From Flavobacterium johnsoniae (GTDB lineage Bacteria > Bacteroidota > Bacteroidia > Flavobacteriales > Flavobacteriaceae), in contig NZ_CP103794.1 in NCBI RefSeq assembly GCF_030388325.1, forward strand, positions 3,782,001-3,846,000: a stretch of 64,000 nt of DNA. The letters run 5' to 3'. Made by a program: the position numbers and the translations under genes. Shown piece by piece: positions 24,115-32,318 of the stretch (position 1 is the first letter of the stretch; each line of letters begins with the position of its first letter). The notes under the pieces were generated by a model that was given only the letters and a program-made list of their open reading frames with translations, was not told the DNA's origin and did not search any database.

Positions 24115-27100
24115 TTATTTTTTAACTTTTTTAGTCTTATAATATTTTCTATATTTTGGATAAGTAACAGCTCCAATAATAGAAATTGTAATTAAACAGT
24201 AATAAATCCAATTTAAAGAATGCGCTTCTCCGCTTGCATACGAGTGTAAACCAACTAAATGGAAATTTACTCCATAATAAGTAAACAAAATAGAAATAAA
24301 AGCATACATACTCATTAAGTTAAAGAACCATTTTCCTCTTAAAGCAGGAACAAAACGAGCGTGAATTACAAAACCATAAACCATAATCGATATTAATGCC
24401 CAAGTTTCTTTTGGATCCCAACCCCAGTAACGTCCCCAGCTTTCATTTGCCCATTGTCCTCCAAGGAAGTTACCAATTGTCAACATGATCAAACCAATAG
24501 TTAAAGACATTTCGTTGATGTAACTAACCTCTTTTATGTGTAATTCCATTTTGGCTTTATTTTTCTCTGTTGTAAAGAAAATCAAAATCAATGCTACAAA
24601 ACCTAAAATCATTCCTAATGCTGTTGGACCATAACTAGCCACAATAACCGCAACGTGAATCATTAACCAATAAGAATTAAGAACTGGTTGTAAGTTTGCA
24701 ATTTCCGGATCAATCCAGTTCATATAAGCTGCCATTAAAATCATAGCGGTAACGAAAGCACCTGAAGCAATTGTTAATTTAGATTTTCTATCAAAAGCCA
24801 ATCCAAAGAACATTGTAGCCCAAGCCACATATACAATAGACTCGTAAGCATTACTCCAAGGAGCGTGACCAGAAATATACCAACGTGCAATTAATCCTAA
24901 TGTATGAAGCGCAAATAATAATCCGACCATAATATGGAAAGCATTTACGGTAATACGAAGCCATTTTTTCTCAAAGAAAATATTAAGAATCGTAAACATC
25001 AACATCAAGATTGATACAGTAATATACCAATACGGCAATACTTTGAAAACATCATACTTATTGTAAGCAATTTCCGCGTCGATTTTTTCTTCACTTGGTC
25101 TTACTTTTGCACCAAACTTCTTTTGAAAACCATTGATACTTTCAACTAAATTATCTGCTGTATCAAAGTTTTTCGCAATAGAACCATTATTTAAAGCACT
25201 AAAATATAATGGTAGAATCTGTTTTACGTAAGTAGAATCCATTCCTTTAAAACCGGCACTTTCTCGTTCTAAGAAAGAAACCCATTTATGATTTGGATCA
25301 TTTGGAACTGGAAATATTTTTAAAATGCTACCGCTTAAAGCAGATTCCATTAAGTTTACTTTTTTATCTGTCTCGATAAAATCTTTCTCAAAATTATTCG
25401 GATTTGCTACTTTATATGCTGAATCTAAATATGGAGATAATTTATAATTTCCTTGTTCGTCAAAGAATTTTACAAACGGAGCGTATTGATCTTTAGAATC
25501 AATTCCGATAATTTTACGAATACTATCATTTCCTGATTTAATATAAATCAATGGAATCTGAATCCAAACCTGAGCATACTGTGTCATAGACAAGAATACT
25601 TGATCCGAGTTCATTCCGTTATAAGTGTCTTTATGGCTTACTTTACGAAGCAATTCAGAAGAAAACGTATTAATCGGTTTCATTCTTCCTCCTGCATCCT
25701 GAATAATCAAACGACCAAATTTTGCCGCATGAGATTCTGGCGCTTTATAAATAGTCAACAAAGAATCTAATTGTTTTTGGCTTGGCGGAGCCGTCACGTG
25801 ATTTGCGTGATCATTTGGATCTGCAGAATGAGCGTGATCATGATCGTGATCGTGCGAATGAACATGAGGTGTTTGTTGTGCGAAACCATTCAAACCGATC
25901 AAAAGAACTAAAATTGTAATTAGCTTTTCTTTCTTTTTTTGAACATTATCTAATTTCTTTTTCAAATCTCCAAAACGAGAATGTTTAGTAAACATAATTG
26001 CCATTAAACCAATATATAATAGAAAATATCCGAAGTAAGTAATATTTGTTCCCCAGAAATCATGGTTTACAGATAAAACTGTTCCTTTTTCGTCTGGATC
26101 GAATGAAGACTGGAAGAAACGATATCCTTTATGATCTAAAACGTGATTCATATAAATATCGGCATTAAATGTTTCTGTTGAATCTAGAACAGTTACTTTA
26201 CTTTCAAAAGCAGAATAACTTTTTTCCGTACCTGGATATTTGGTTGCAATAAAATCATTCAATTTTACTTTGAAAGGCAAAACATAAGCTTTACTTCCAT
26301 AAAATAAAGAATACTCAATGTTTCCTATTTTAACAGTTTTAGCTTCTCCAACTTGACCTTTAGATCCCATAAGCATCACTTCTTTTTCCTGTCCTTCAGC
26401 TTTAACTTTAACCACTAAAGCATCAGAATGAGATTTTGCTTTAAAATCATTATTAGATTCATAATCTACTTTTCCTTTCATCGGCGGATCTGGAAATACA
26501 ATTCGGATATCGCCAATGCTATACAAAGAACGCATCATTAAAGGCTGTACGTCATCTTTCGTAACTTTACCTTTAAACTGGTCAGCCATTCGCATAAACT
26601 CTCCTTCAAATGGAGTTTGAATAGTGTATTGTTCTCCTTTAGTATTAATATTAATAGCGCCATCAGTTTGCTTATTTAAAGCAAATAAAACATTGTGAAT
26701 ATTCTGAACTTCACCCTCTTTCAGGTAATGTTCTTCACGTCCGCCTGCTCCTGCTTCTACTAATTTTAAGTATAAAGTTCCGTTTGCATCTGGTTTCACA
26801 ACTTCTTTTGCTCCCATTATGTAGTTAGAATAGGTAACTTCAAAAGGAGTTTGATCGAATTTTCCAGAAACGGTAAAATCATTATTGGTTACAGGAGAAA
26901 GTAAAAGACTTTTTTCAAAAACTCTTCTTTTCATTTCACCTTTATATTCACCGTCAACAAAAATGGTTAGGAATGTTTTGTCTGAGTAGACTTGGTTTTC
27001 TGCCGAACCTTCACGGATTGGCATCATTCCTTCATAACTAATATATCTTGTAATAAAAGCGCCTAAAAGGATAAAAACAAAGGCAAGATGCAGTAAAAGT

Positions 27101-27336
27101 GTTGCCCATTTTTCTTTTTTATGCAATTGGTAACGTTTAATATTTCCGAAGAAATTAAGCATAAAGATGGCCATAATTGCTTCAAACCACCAAGTATTGT
27201 AAATTAGAATTCTAGCCGTATCGGTATTGTATTTACTTTCGATAAAAGTTCCAACACCCATTGCAATTGCGAATGTTAAAAAAAGAACGGCCATTAATCG
27301 TGTAGAAAACAAAAAAGAGAATATTTTTTTATCCAT
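24115..27336 (-). CDS. ccsBA: Fused cytochrome c assembly protein (ResB/CcsB plus CcsA)
   Basis: System II heme handling: exports heme and attaches it to apocytochrome c. At 1073 aa it fuses both subunits. The N-terminal half is ResB-like (helices near 12-30, 48-65 and 85-105, a long periplasmic domain, and a further helix near 437-455). Residues about 490-515 form a His/Asp-rich linker (HVHSHDHDHDHAHS) after a GFAQQ stretch that resembles an old signal peptide. The C-terminal half is CcsA, with the heme-binding WWD motif in GQWANESWGRYWGWDPKETWAL near 955-975. A TACTTTTG -7 element lies upstream. Confidence 0.93.
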   Translation of the reverse strand: MDKKIFSFLFSTRLMAVLFLTFAIAMGVGTFIESKYNTDTARILIYNTWWFEAIMAIFMLNFFGNIKRYQLHKKEKWATLLLHLAFVFILLGAFITRYISYEGMMPIREGSAENQVYSDKTFLTIFVDGEYKGEMKRRVFEKSLLLSPVTNNDFTVSGKFDQTPFEVTYSNYIMGAKEVVKPDANGTLYLKLVEAGAGGREEHYLKEGEVQNIHNVLFALNKQTDGAININTKGEQYTIQTPFEGEFMRMADQFKGKVTKDDVQPLMMRSLYSIGDIRIVFPDPPMKGKVDYESNNDFKAKSHSDALVVKVKAEGQEKEVMLMGSKGQVGEAKTVKIGNIEYSLFYGSKAYVLPFKVKLNDFIATKYPGTEKSYSAFESKVTVLDSTETFNADIYMNHVLDHKGYRFFQSSFDPDEKGTVLSVNHDFWGTNITYFGYFLLYIGLMAIMFTKHSRFGDLKKKLDNVQKKKEKLITILVLLIGLNGFAQQTPHVHSHDHDHDHAHSADPNDHANHVTAPPSQKQLDSLLTIYKAPESHAAKFGRLIIQDAGGRMKPINTFSSELLRKVSHKDTYNGMNSDQVFLSMTQYAQVWIQIPLIYIKSGNDSIRKIIGIDSKDQYAPFVKFFDEQGNYKLSPYLDSAYKVANPNNFEKDFIETDKKVNLMESALSGSILKIFPVPNDPNHKWVSFLERESAGFKGMDSTYVKQILPLYFSALNNGSIAKNFDTADNLVESINGFQKKFGAKVRPSEEKIDAEIAYNKYDVFKVLPYWYITVSILMLMFTILNIFFEKKWLRITVNAFHIMVGLLFALHTLGLIARWYISGHAPWSNAYESIVYVAWATMFFGLAFDRKSKLTIASGAFVTAMILMAAYMNWIDPEIANLQPVLNSYWLMIHVAVIVASYGPTALGMILGFVALILIFFTTEKNKAKMELHIKEVSYINEMSLTIGLIMLTIGNFLGGQWANESWGRYWGWDPKETWALISIMVYGFVIHARFVPALRGKWFFNLMSMYAFISILFTYYGVNFHLVGLHSYASGEAHSLNWIYYCLITISIIGAVTYPKYRKYYKTKKVKK

Positions 27337-27367
27337 TTCTTAGGAATTACATTGTATAAAAGTGGCA

Positions 27368-27375
27368 CAAAAGTA
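27368..27375 (-). promoter_or_regulatory. -7 element of ccsBA
   Basis: Minus strand TACTTTTG, perfect TAnnTTTG, 32 bases before the ATG at 27336. Confidence 0.5.
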
Positions 27376-27601
27376 CTTAAAAATGTTGATTTGCAGACTC
27401 GGAGTTTTGTTAATAAAAACTAAAATTAAGGCTTATTTTTCAAACAAATTGACAATATAGAAAGTTTAAACCTACAAAAACAAAGCTTTTTTACAACGCT
27501 ATATTTTTTTGTCATGCGACAGTAATAATTCAAAATGAAAAAGATACAGCTCAATAACAATAAAAATTTCGAAAATCCATTATCAATACTTTACATACTT
27601 A

Positions 27602-27629
27602 TTGCATTAAAAAAATAATACTAATTTTG
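27602..27629 (+). promoter_or_regulatory. Promoter placed for a leaderless transcript
   Basis: TTG (27602-27604), 17-base spacer, TAATTTTG (27622-27629). The next gene's ATG is only 5 bases further, where transcription itself would be expected to start. Confidence 0.6.
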
Positions 27630-27634
27630 CTTTT

Positions 27635-28396
27635 ATGATTCAGATAACTATAATCGGTTCCGGCAATGTTGCCCAGCATTTAATAAAGGCATTTAGCGCT
27701 AGCAAAATTGTTGAAATTAAACAGGTTTTTTCTAGAAAGAAAGAAGCTATACATCATTTAGTTGAATTTGAAAAGATTGTAAGTGATTTAAGCGAATTAC
27801 AAACTGCTGACTTACATATTATTGCAGTTTCTGATAATGCAATTAATGAAGTTTCGGAACAACTTCCGTTTAATAATCAGCTTGTTGTTCATACTTCAGG
27901 AACATCTTCTATAGAAATATTAAATGAAAAAAATCGACGCGGTGTTTTTTATCCGCTTCAAACATTTTCTAAAACTAAAGAAGTTGATTTTTCGATAATT
28001 CCGTTCTGTTTAGAAGCAGAAAACACTGCCGATTTCAAACTCTTAGAAACAGTTGCGAAAAGTATTTCTACGGCTGTTTATTTAATAAGTTCCGAACAGC
28101 GAAAAGCACTTCATGTGGCGGCGGTTTTTGTAAACAATTTCACAAATCATTTATACCATTTGGGGCAAGAAATCTGCGAAGAAAACCAGTTGCCTTTTGC
28201 TATTTTAAAACCTCTAATTCAGGAAACTGCAGACAAAATAAATACGCTCGATCCTGTCGATGCCCAAACAGGACCAGCTAAACGCCATGATTCGAATACA
28301 ACAGAAGCGCATTTGGCATTTTTACAAGACGAAAACAAAAAAAATATCTATAAAATTCTAACACAATCTATACAGCATAATGGCAAAAAGTTATAA
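27635..28396 (+). CDS. Rossmann-like DUF2520 protein (putative NADP-dependent reductase)
   Basis: The N-terminal MIQITIIGSGNVAQHLI is a Rossmann dinucleotide site with GSGNVA at residues 8-13, as in F420/NADP oxidoreductase and ketopantoate-reductase-like folds. The C-terminal half (from about 125, SEQRKALHVAAVFVNNFTNHL... GPAKRHD) is DUF2520. Substrate unknown. The glycine loop sits so near the Met that the start is secure, although the promoter leaves no room for a leader. Its end overlaps the KdsC-like gene by 17 bases, and it heads a run of co-directed genes to 31034. Confidence 0.85.
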   Translation: MIQITIIGSGNVAQHLIKAFSASKIVEIKQVFSRKKEAIHHLVEFEKIVSDLSELQTADLHIIAVSDNAINEVSEQLPFNNQLVVHTSGTSSIEILNEKNRRGVFYPLQTFSKTKEVDFSIIPFCLEAENTADFKLLETVAKSISTAVYLISSEQRKALHVAAVFVNNFTNHLYHLGQEICEENQLPFAILKPLIQETADKINTLDPVDAQTGPAKRHDSNTTEAHLAFLQDENKKNIYKILTQSIQHNGKKL

Positions 28397-28907
28397 AGAA
28401 ATAATGAATGACATCACAACGTTTGTTTTTGATGTAGACGGAGTACTTACAGACGGTTCTGTTTTTGTAACCAACGAGGGTGAAATGCTAAGAACAATGA
28501 ATATTCGCGATGGTTACGCTATAAAAGCAGCAATTGAAAGTGGTTACAATGTGTGTATTATTTCTGGTGGAAGCAATGAAGGGGTTCGCATTCGTTTGCG
28601 CAATTTAGGCGTTAACGACATTCATTTAGGAACTCCAGACAAAGTAAAAACTCTAAAAGAATTCGTTGAAACAAACAATATTACACACGAAAATGTGCTA
28701 TACATGGGAGATGATATTCCTGATTTTCACGTTATGAAATTGGTTGGACTTCCAACTTGCCCGCAAGATGCTGTTCCAGAAATTAAAAATATCTGTCGCT
28801 ATATTTCACATGTAAAAGGCGGACGAGGCGCTGTTAGAGATGTTATCGAACAAGTAATGAAAGTGCAAGGAAAATGGATGGAGTATTTTAATGGGAAACA
28901 CGATTAA
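28380..28907 (+). CDS. HAD-family phosphatase, KdsC-like (KDO-8-phosphate phosphatase)
   Basis: HAD type with no cap: FVFDVDGVLTDGSVF (about 16-30) has the nucleophile and acid Asp, IISGG near 61 the Thr/Ser motif, a Lys in KVKTLKEF, and MGDDIPDFHVM near 120 the metal motif. Length 175 aa fits tetrameric KdsC, which makes KDO for lipopolysaccharide. A later ATG (28404) would avoid the overlap with the upstream gene but cuts a conserved opening. Overlap of 17 bases indicates tight coupling. Confidence 0.85.
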   Translation: MAKSYKEIMNDITTFVFDVDGVLTDGSVFVTNEGEMLRTMNIRDGYAIKAAIESGYNVCIISGGSNEGVRIRLRNLGVNDIHLGTPDKVKTLKEFVETNNITHENVLYMGDDIPDFHVMKLVGLPTCPQDAVPEIKNICRYISHVKGGRGAVRDVIEQVMKVQGKWMEYFNGKHD

Positions 28908-28989
28908 AGTTTTCAGTCTCAGTCACAGTTTTCAGTTAGTTAAAAACCTTTGAACCTTTGTTCCTCAGAACCTTTGCAACTTTAGAAAG

Positions 28990-29916
28990 ATGAAATTCCT
29001 AAAACTTATTCGTTACCAAAATCTTTTGATGCTTGCTTTTATGCAGCTTCTTTTTCGTTACGCTTTTTTAAAACAGCAAAACATTCCCTTGGCGTTATCA
29101 GACACGCAATACGGATTACTGGTTTTAAGCACCGTTTTATTGGCTGCTGCGGGTTATGTAATTAATAATATTTATGATGTTGCAACCGACAGTATCAATA
29201 AACCAAACGATGTTGTTGTTGGAAAAGGAATAAGTGAAACGGCCGCTTTTAATATTTATATAGCACTAAATGTTTCGGGTGTTGCACTCGGTTTTCTATT
29301 GTCTAACATCATTCAAAGACCAACTTTTGCCTCACTTTTTATTTTAATTGCCTCATTATTATATTTCTACGCTACATCTTTAAAACAAATTATGATTTTA
29401 GGAAATTTTGTAGTTGCTGCGCTTCTTGCAATAAGTGTATTAATCATAGGAGTTTTTGATCTTTTTCCAGCAACAACTTTAGAAAATCAAGCGCAAATGG
29501 CAAGTCTTTTTTCGATCTTGACCGACTATGCTTTGTTTGCTTTTATGATTAATTTTATTCGTGAAATTATTAAAGATATTGAAGATGTAAATGGAGATTA
29601 CAATCAAGGAATGAATACGTTACCAATTGCTATTGGAATTAACAGAGCTGCAAAAATCGCTTTAGGATTTGCTATTATTGCTTTTATTCTTTCAGCGCTT
29701 TATAGCAATACTTATTTCATGCAAAACAAGCTTTATATTGTAATATTTTATGCTTTTGCTACTGTTTTAGCACCTTTATTATATTTCATTGTAAAGATTT
29801 TCAGCGCCAAATCTCAAAAAGATTTTCATCATTTGAGCACTATTTTAAAACTTATTTTATTCTTCGGAATTTTATCAATTCTAGTTATTGCCTTAAATAT
29901 CAAATACAATGCTTAA
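28990..29916 (+). CDS. UbiA-family prenyltransferase (geranylgeranylglycerol-phosphate-type)
   Basis: Membrane prenyltransferase with about eight helices. The first Asp motif is NNIYDVATDSINKPNDVV (about 60-77), the second EIIKDIEDVNGDYNQGMNT (about 197-215), both needed for magnesium-diphosphate binding. Flavobacterial members at this locus are usually labelled geranylgeranylglycerol-phosphate geranylgeranyltransferase, but the acceptor is not proven here. The 80-base gap before it holds repeats of AACCTTTG. It overlaps the following Maf gene by 8 bases. Confidence 0.85.
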   Translation: MKFLKLIRYQNLLMLAFMQLLFRYAFLKQQNIPLALSDTQYGLLVLSTVLLAAAGYVINNIYDVATDSINKPNDVVVGKGISETAAFNIYIALNVSGVALGFLLSNIIQRPTFASLFILIASLLYFYATSLKQIMILGNFVVAALLAISVLIIGVFDLFPATTLENQAQMASLFSILTDYALFAFMINFIREIIKDIEDVNGDYNQGMNTLPIAIGINRAAKIALGFAIIAFILSALYSNTYFMQNKLYIVIFYAFATVLAPLLYFIVKIFSAKSQKDFHHLSTILKLILFFGILSILVIALNIKYNA

Positions 29917-30493
29917 AGAAAAATTAAAAAAATATAAAATCATTTTAGCTTCTGGTTCTCCAAGAAGACAACAGTTTTTTAAGGATTTAGATCTTGATTT
30001 TGAAATTCGGTTAAAAGACGTTGAAGAAATTTATCCACCTGAATTAAAAGTTGCCGAAATTACAGATTATCTTGCTGAACTTAAAGCAAAAGCATTTGAA
30101 GGCGAACTTAAAGAAAATGAAATTTTAGTAACAAGTGACACGATCGTCTGGCATCAAAACAAAGCTTTAGGAAAACCAAAAAATGCGGAAGAAGCTTTTA
30201 CAATGATCAAATCAATGTCGAATGCAACACATGAAGTTATTACTTCTGTTTGTTTTAAAACTGCTGATTCTTCTACTCTATTGCATGACATCACTAAAGT
30301 AACTTTTAACGATTTATCAGACGAAGCGATTTTATATTATATCGAAAATTACAAACCTTACGATAAAGCTGGTGCTTACGGTATTCAGGAATGGTTTGGT
30401 TTTATGGCAGTTGCAAAAGTTGAAGGCTCTTACACCAATGTTATGGGACTTCCGACTGCAAAAGTCTACGAATTTTTGACTACTTTAGTGTAA
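29909..30493 (+). CDS. Maf-like nucleoside triphosphate pyrophosphatase
   Basis: Hydrolyses non-canonical or pyrimidine nucleotides (dTTP/UTP or modified) to monophosphate. Motifs: ILASGSPRRQQFF (about 12-24), VTSDTIVWHQNKALGKPKNAEEAF (about 75-98) and the late EWFGFMAVAKVEGSYTNVMGLP; YDKAGAYGIQEW is a Maf signature. Length 194 aa is typical. It sits between the prenyltransferase (8-base overlap) and the MscS-like gene (10-base gap), so it belongs to the same operon. Confidence 0.93.
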   Translation: MLKEKLKKYKIILASGSPRRQQFFKDLDLDFEIRLKDVEEIYPPELKVAEITDYLAELKAKAFEGELKENEILVTSDTIVWHQNKALGKPKNAEEAFTMIKSMSNATHEVITSVCFKTADSSTLLHDITKVTFNDLSDEAILYYIENYKPYDKAGAYGIQEWFGFMAVAKVEGSYTNVMGLPTAKVYEFLTTLV

Positions 30494-30503
30494 AATTATA
30501 TTT

Positions 30504-31034
30504 ATGTTTTCTTTTAAAGAGTATAGCCGTGAAATCTTAGTTACCGTAATTCTTATAGTCGTACTAATTGTACTTCGAGTAGTAATTGCAAATTTGATAA
30601 AACGTTTCGCCGCTACAAGTCAATTATTCGAGCATCGAACCAATTTGGTTATCAAATATATTAATATTTTGATGAATATCTTGGTAACAACAAGTTTAAT
30701 CGTAATCTGGGGCGTTCAAACAGAGGACATTTTCTTTACAATCTCTTCTATAGCAACTGTTATAGGCGTGGCAATGTTTGCACAATGGTCTATTTTAAGT
30801 AATGTGACTTCTGGAATGATTTTATTTTTCTCTTTTCCTTTTAGAATTGGAGATACCATAAAAATTCACGATAAAGATTTCCCTATTGAAGCTGAAATTG
30901 AAGATATAAATACTTTTCATGTTAGTTTGAAAACCAAAGAAGGAGAAAAAATAATTTTCCCAAATAACCTTTTGCTGCAAAAAGGAATTTCCATAATTCC
31001 TGCCAAATACGAAGAAAGAGAGTTTTTTGATTAA
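30504..31034 (+). CDS. Short MscS-family mechanosensitive channel protein
   Basis: Three hydrophobic helices (about 7-28, 46-67 and 76-110) and a short beta domain. The pore-lining helix reads TISSIATVIGVAMFAQWSILSNVTSGMILFF with small residues packed as in MscS TM3, then FPFRIGDTIKI and VSLKTKEGEKIIFPNNLLLQKGI of the beta domain. At 176 aa it ends straight after the beta domain and lacks the C-terminal cage of E. coli MscS (286 aa). Presumably opens under membrane tension. Last gene of the DUF2520 run. Confidence 0.87.
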   Translation: MFSFKEYSREILVTVILIVVLIVLRVVIANLIKRFAATSQLFEHRTNLVIKYINILMNILVTTSLIVIWGVQTEDIFFTISSIATVIGVAMFAQWSILSNVTSGMILFFSFPFRIGDTIKIHDKDFPIEAEIEDINTFHVSLKTKEGEKIIFPNNLLLQKGISIIPAKYEEREFFD

Positions 31035-31139
31035 AATATAGAATGGGAATTTTATAAGTGAAGGCAAAAAAGCTAGAACATAAAAAGACAAATAAAGTGT
31101 AATATTTGTTTTATAAATCTAGCTAAACCTCATTAAAAA

Positions 31140-32240
31140 ATGACTCGACCTATTACTTTACCTTTTTATGCAAAACTTGCCTTTATTCTTGTAACTTTAA
31201 TTTGTTTTGCTTTTATTTTTTGTGTCGGAAAAGATATTTTAACACCCGTTTTACTGGCATTTTTATTTGCCGTTTTACTGCTGCCAATTTTTACTTTTTT
31301 GAATACAAGATTAAAGTTTCCTAGACATCTTGCAGGAATTATATGTCTTTTAATTTTTCTATCAGTTATAATCGGAATTTTGGTTTTTATATCGTATCAA
31401 GTTACGAATATGGCAAATGATTTTGAAACTATAAAGAAGAATGCCAACTCTTTTATAATTGATATACATAAGTTTATTAGGGAGAATTTTCAGATTAGCA
31501 TCGGAGATCAAAAGAAATATTTAGATAATATGACCAAAGATTCTGTAAAAACTGGTCAAGCTAAATTAGGCTCATTTATTATATCAATAAGTGATGTGCT
31601 TTTAGACAGTACTATCATAATCATTTATACATTTCTATTTTTAATATACAAAGAACATTTTAAACTGTTTTTAGCTAAACTAGTTCGCAAAGAAAATCAT
31701 CCTGTTTTAGTTGATATTCTTTCTCAGATTAAAGTTTCAATAAACAATTATATTGTTAGTTTAATTATCGAAATGATTGTAGTATCGGTTCTGACAAGTT
31801 TAGGATTATGGATTATCGGAATCAAATATTTTATTTTATTAGGTTTGATAACGGGAATTTTAAACTTGATTCCTTACATTGGAATTTTAGTTGCTGGAAT
31901 TATTACTGTTTTGGCTTCTCTAACAGGTTCTGCTGAGTTTTCTATGATATTAGGAATTCTTATTGTCAATGTAATTGTTCAATTTATAGACAATAATTTG
32001 CTTGTTCCTTTAATTATCAATTCTAAAGTTGAAATCAATGCATTTGTATCTATAATGGGAATTATTGTTGGAGGCGCGGCGGCTGGAATTGCCGGAATGT
32101 TTTTAGCAATTCCGCTTTTAGCAATCTTAAAAATCATATTTGACCGAATTGAATCTCTCGCGCCTTGGGGCTATTTGATGGGAAATCACGTACCTCGAAA
32201 ATTTAGATGGCGAGCAAAAAAAGCTACAGCCGAAAATTAA
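31140..32240 (+). CDS. AI-2E family transporter (PerM-like)
   Basis: A 366-aa polytopic membrane protein with about eight helices, a soluble insertion near 75-150, and the family block ILNLIPYIGILVAGIITVLASL near 240-262, followed by VIVQFIDNNLLVPLIINSKVEINAFV near 278-305. The family exports or takes up small molecules such as autoinducer-2 or acts as sodium/proton antiporters; the substrate here is unknown. About 100 bases separate it from the MscS gene. A near-consensus -7 lies at about 31100-31108, with one extra base (TAATATTTG). Confidence 0.87.
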   Translation: MTRPITLPFYAKLAFILVTLICFAFIFCVGKDILTPVLLAFLFAVLLLPIFTFLNTRLKFPRHLAGIICLLIFLSVIIGILVFISYQVTNMANDFETIKKNANSFIIDIHKFIRENFQISIGDQKKYLDNMTKDSVKTGQAKLGSFIISISDVLLDSTIIIIYTFLFLIYKEHFKLFLAKLVRKENHPVLVDILSQIKVSINNYIVSLIIEMIVVSVLTSLGLWIIGIKYFILLGLITGILNLIPYIGILVAGIITVLASLTGSAEFSMILGILIVNVIVQFIDNNLLVPLIINSKVEINAFVSIMGIIVGGAAAGIAGMFLAIPLLAILKIIFDRIESLAPWGYLMGNHVPRKFRWRAKKATAEN

Positions 32241-32318
32241 ACAAAGGGAATTTCAATAATCTCTTTATTATTTCTTACATTCATAACTAATATAACTATC
32301 TGCAGAATAATTATCCTA

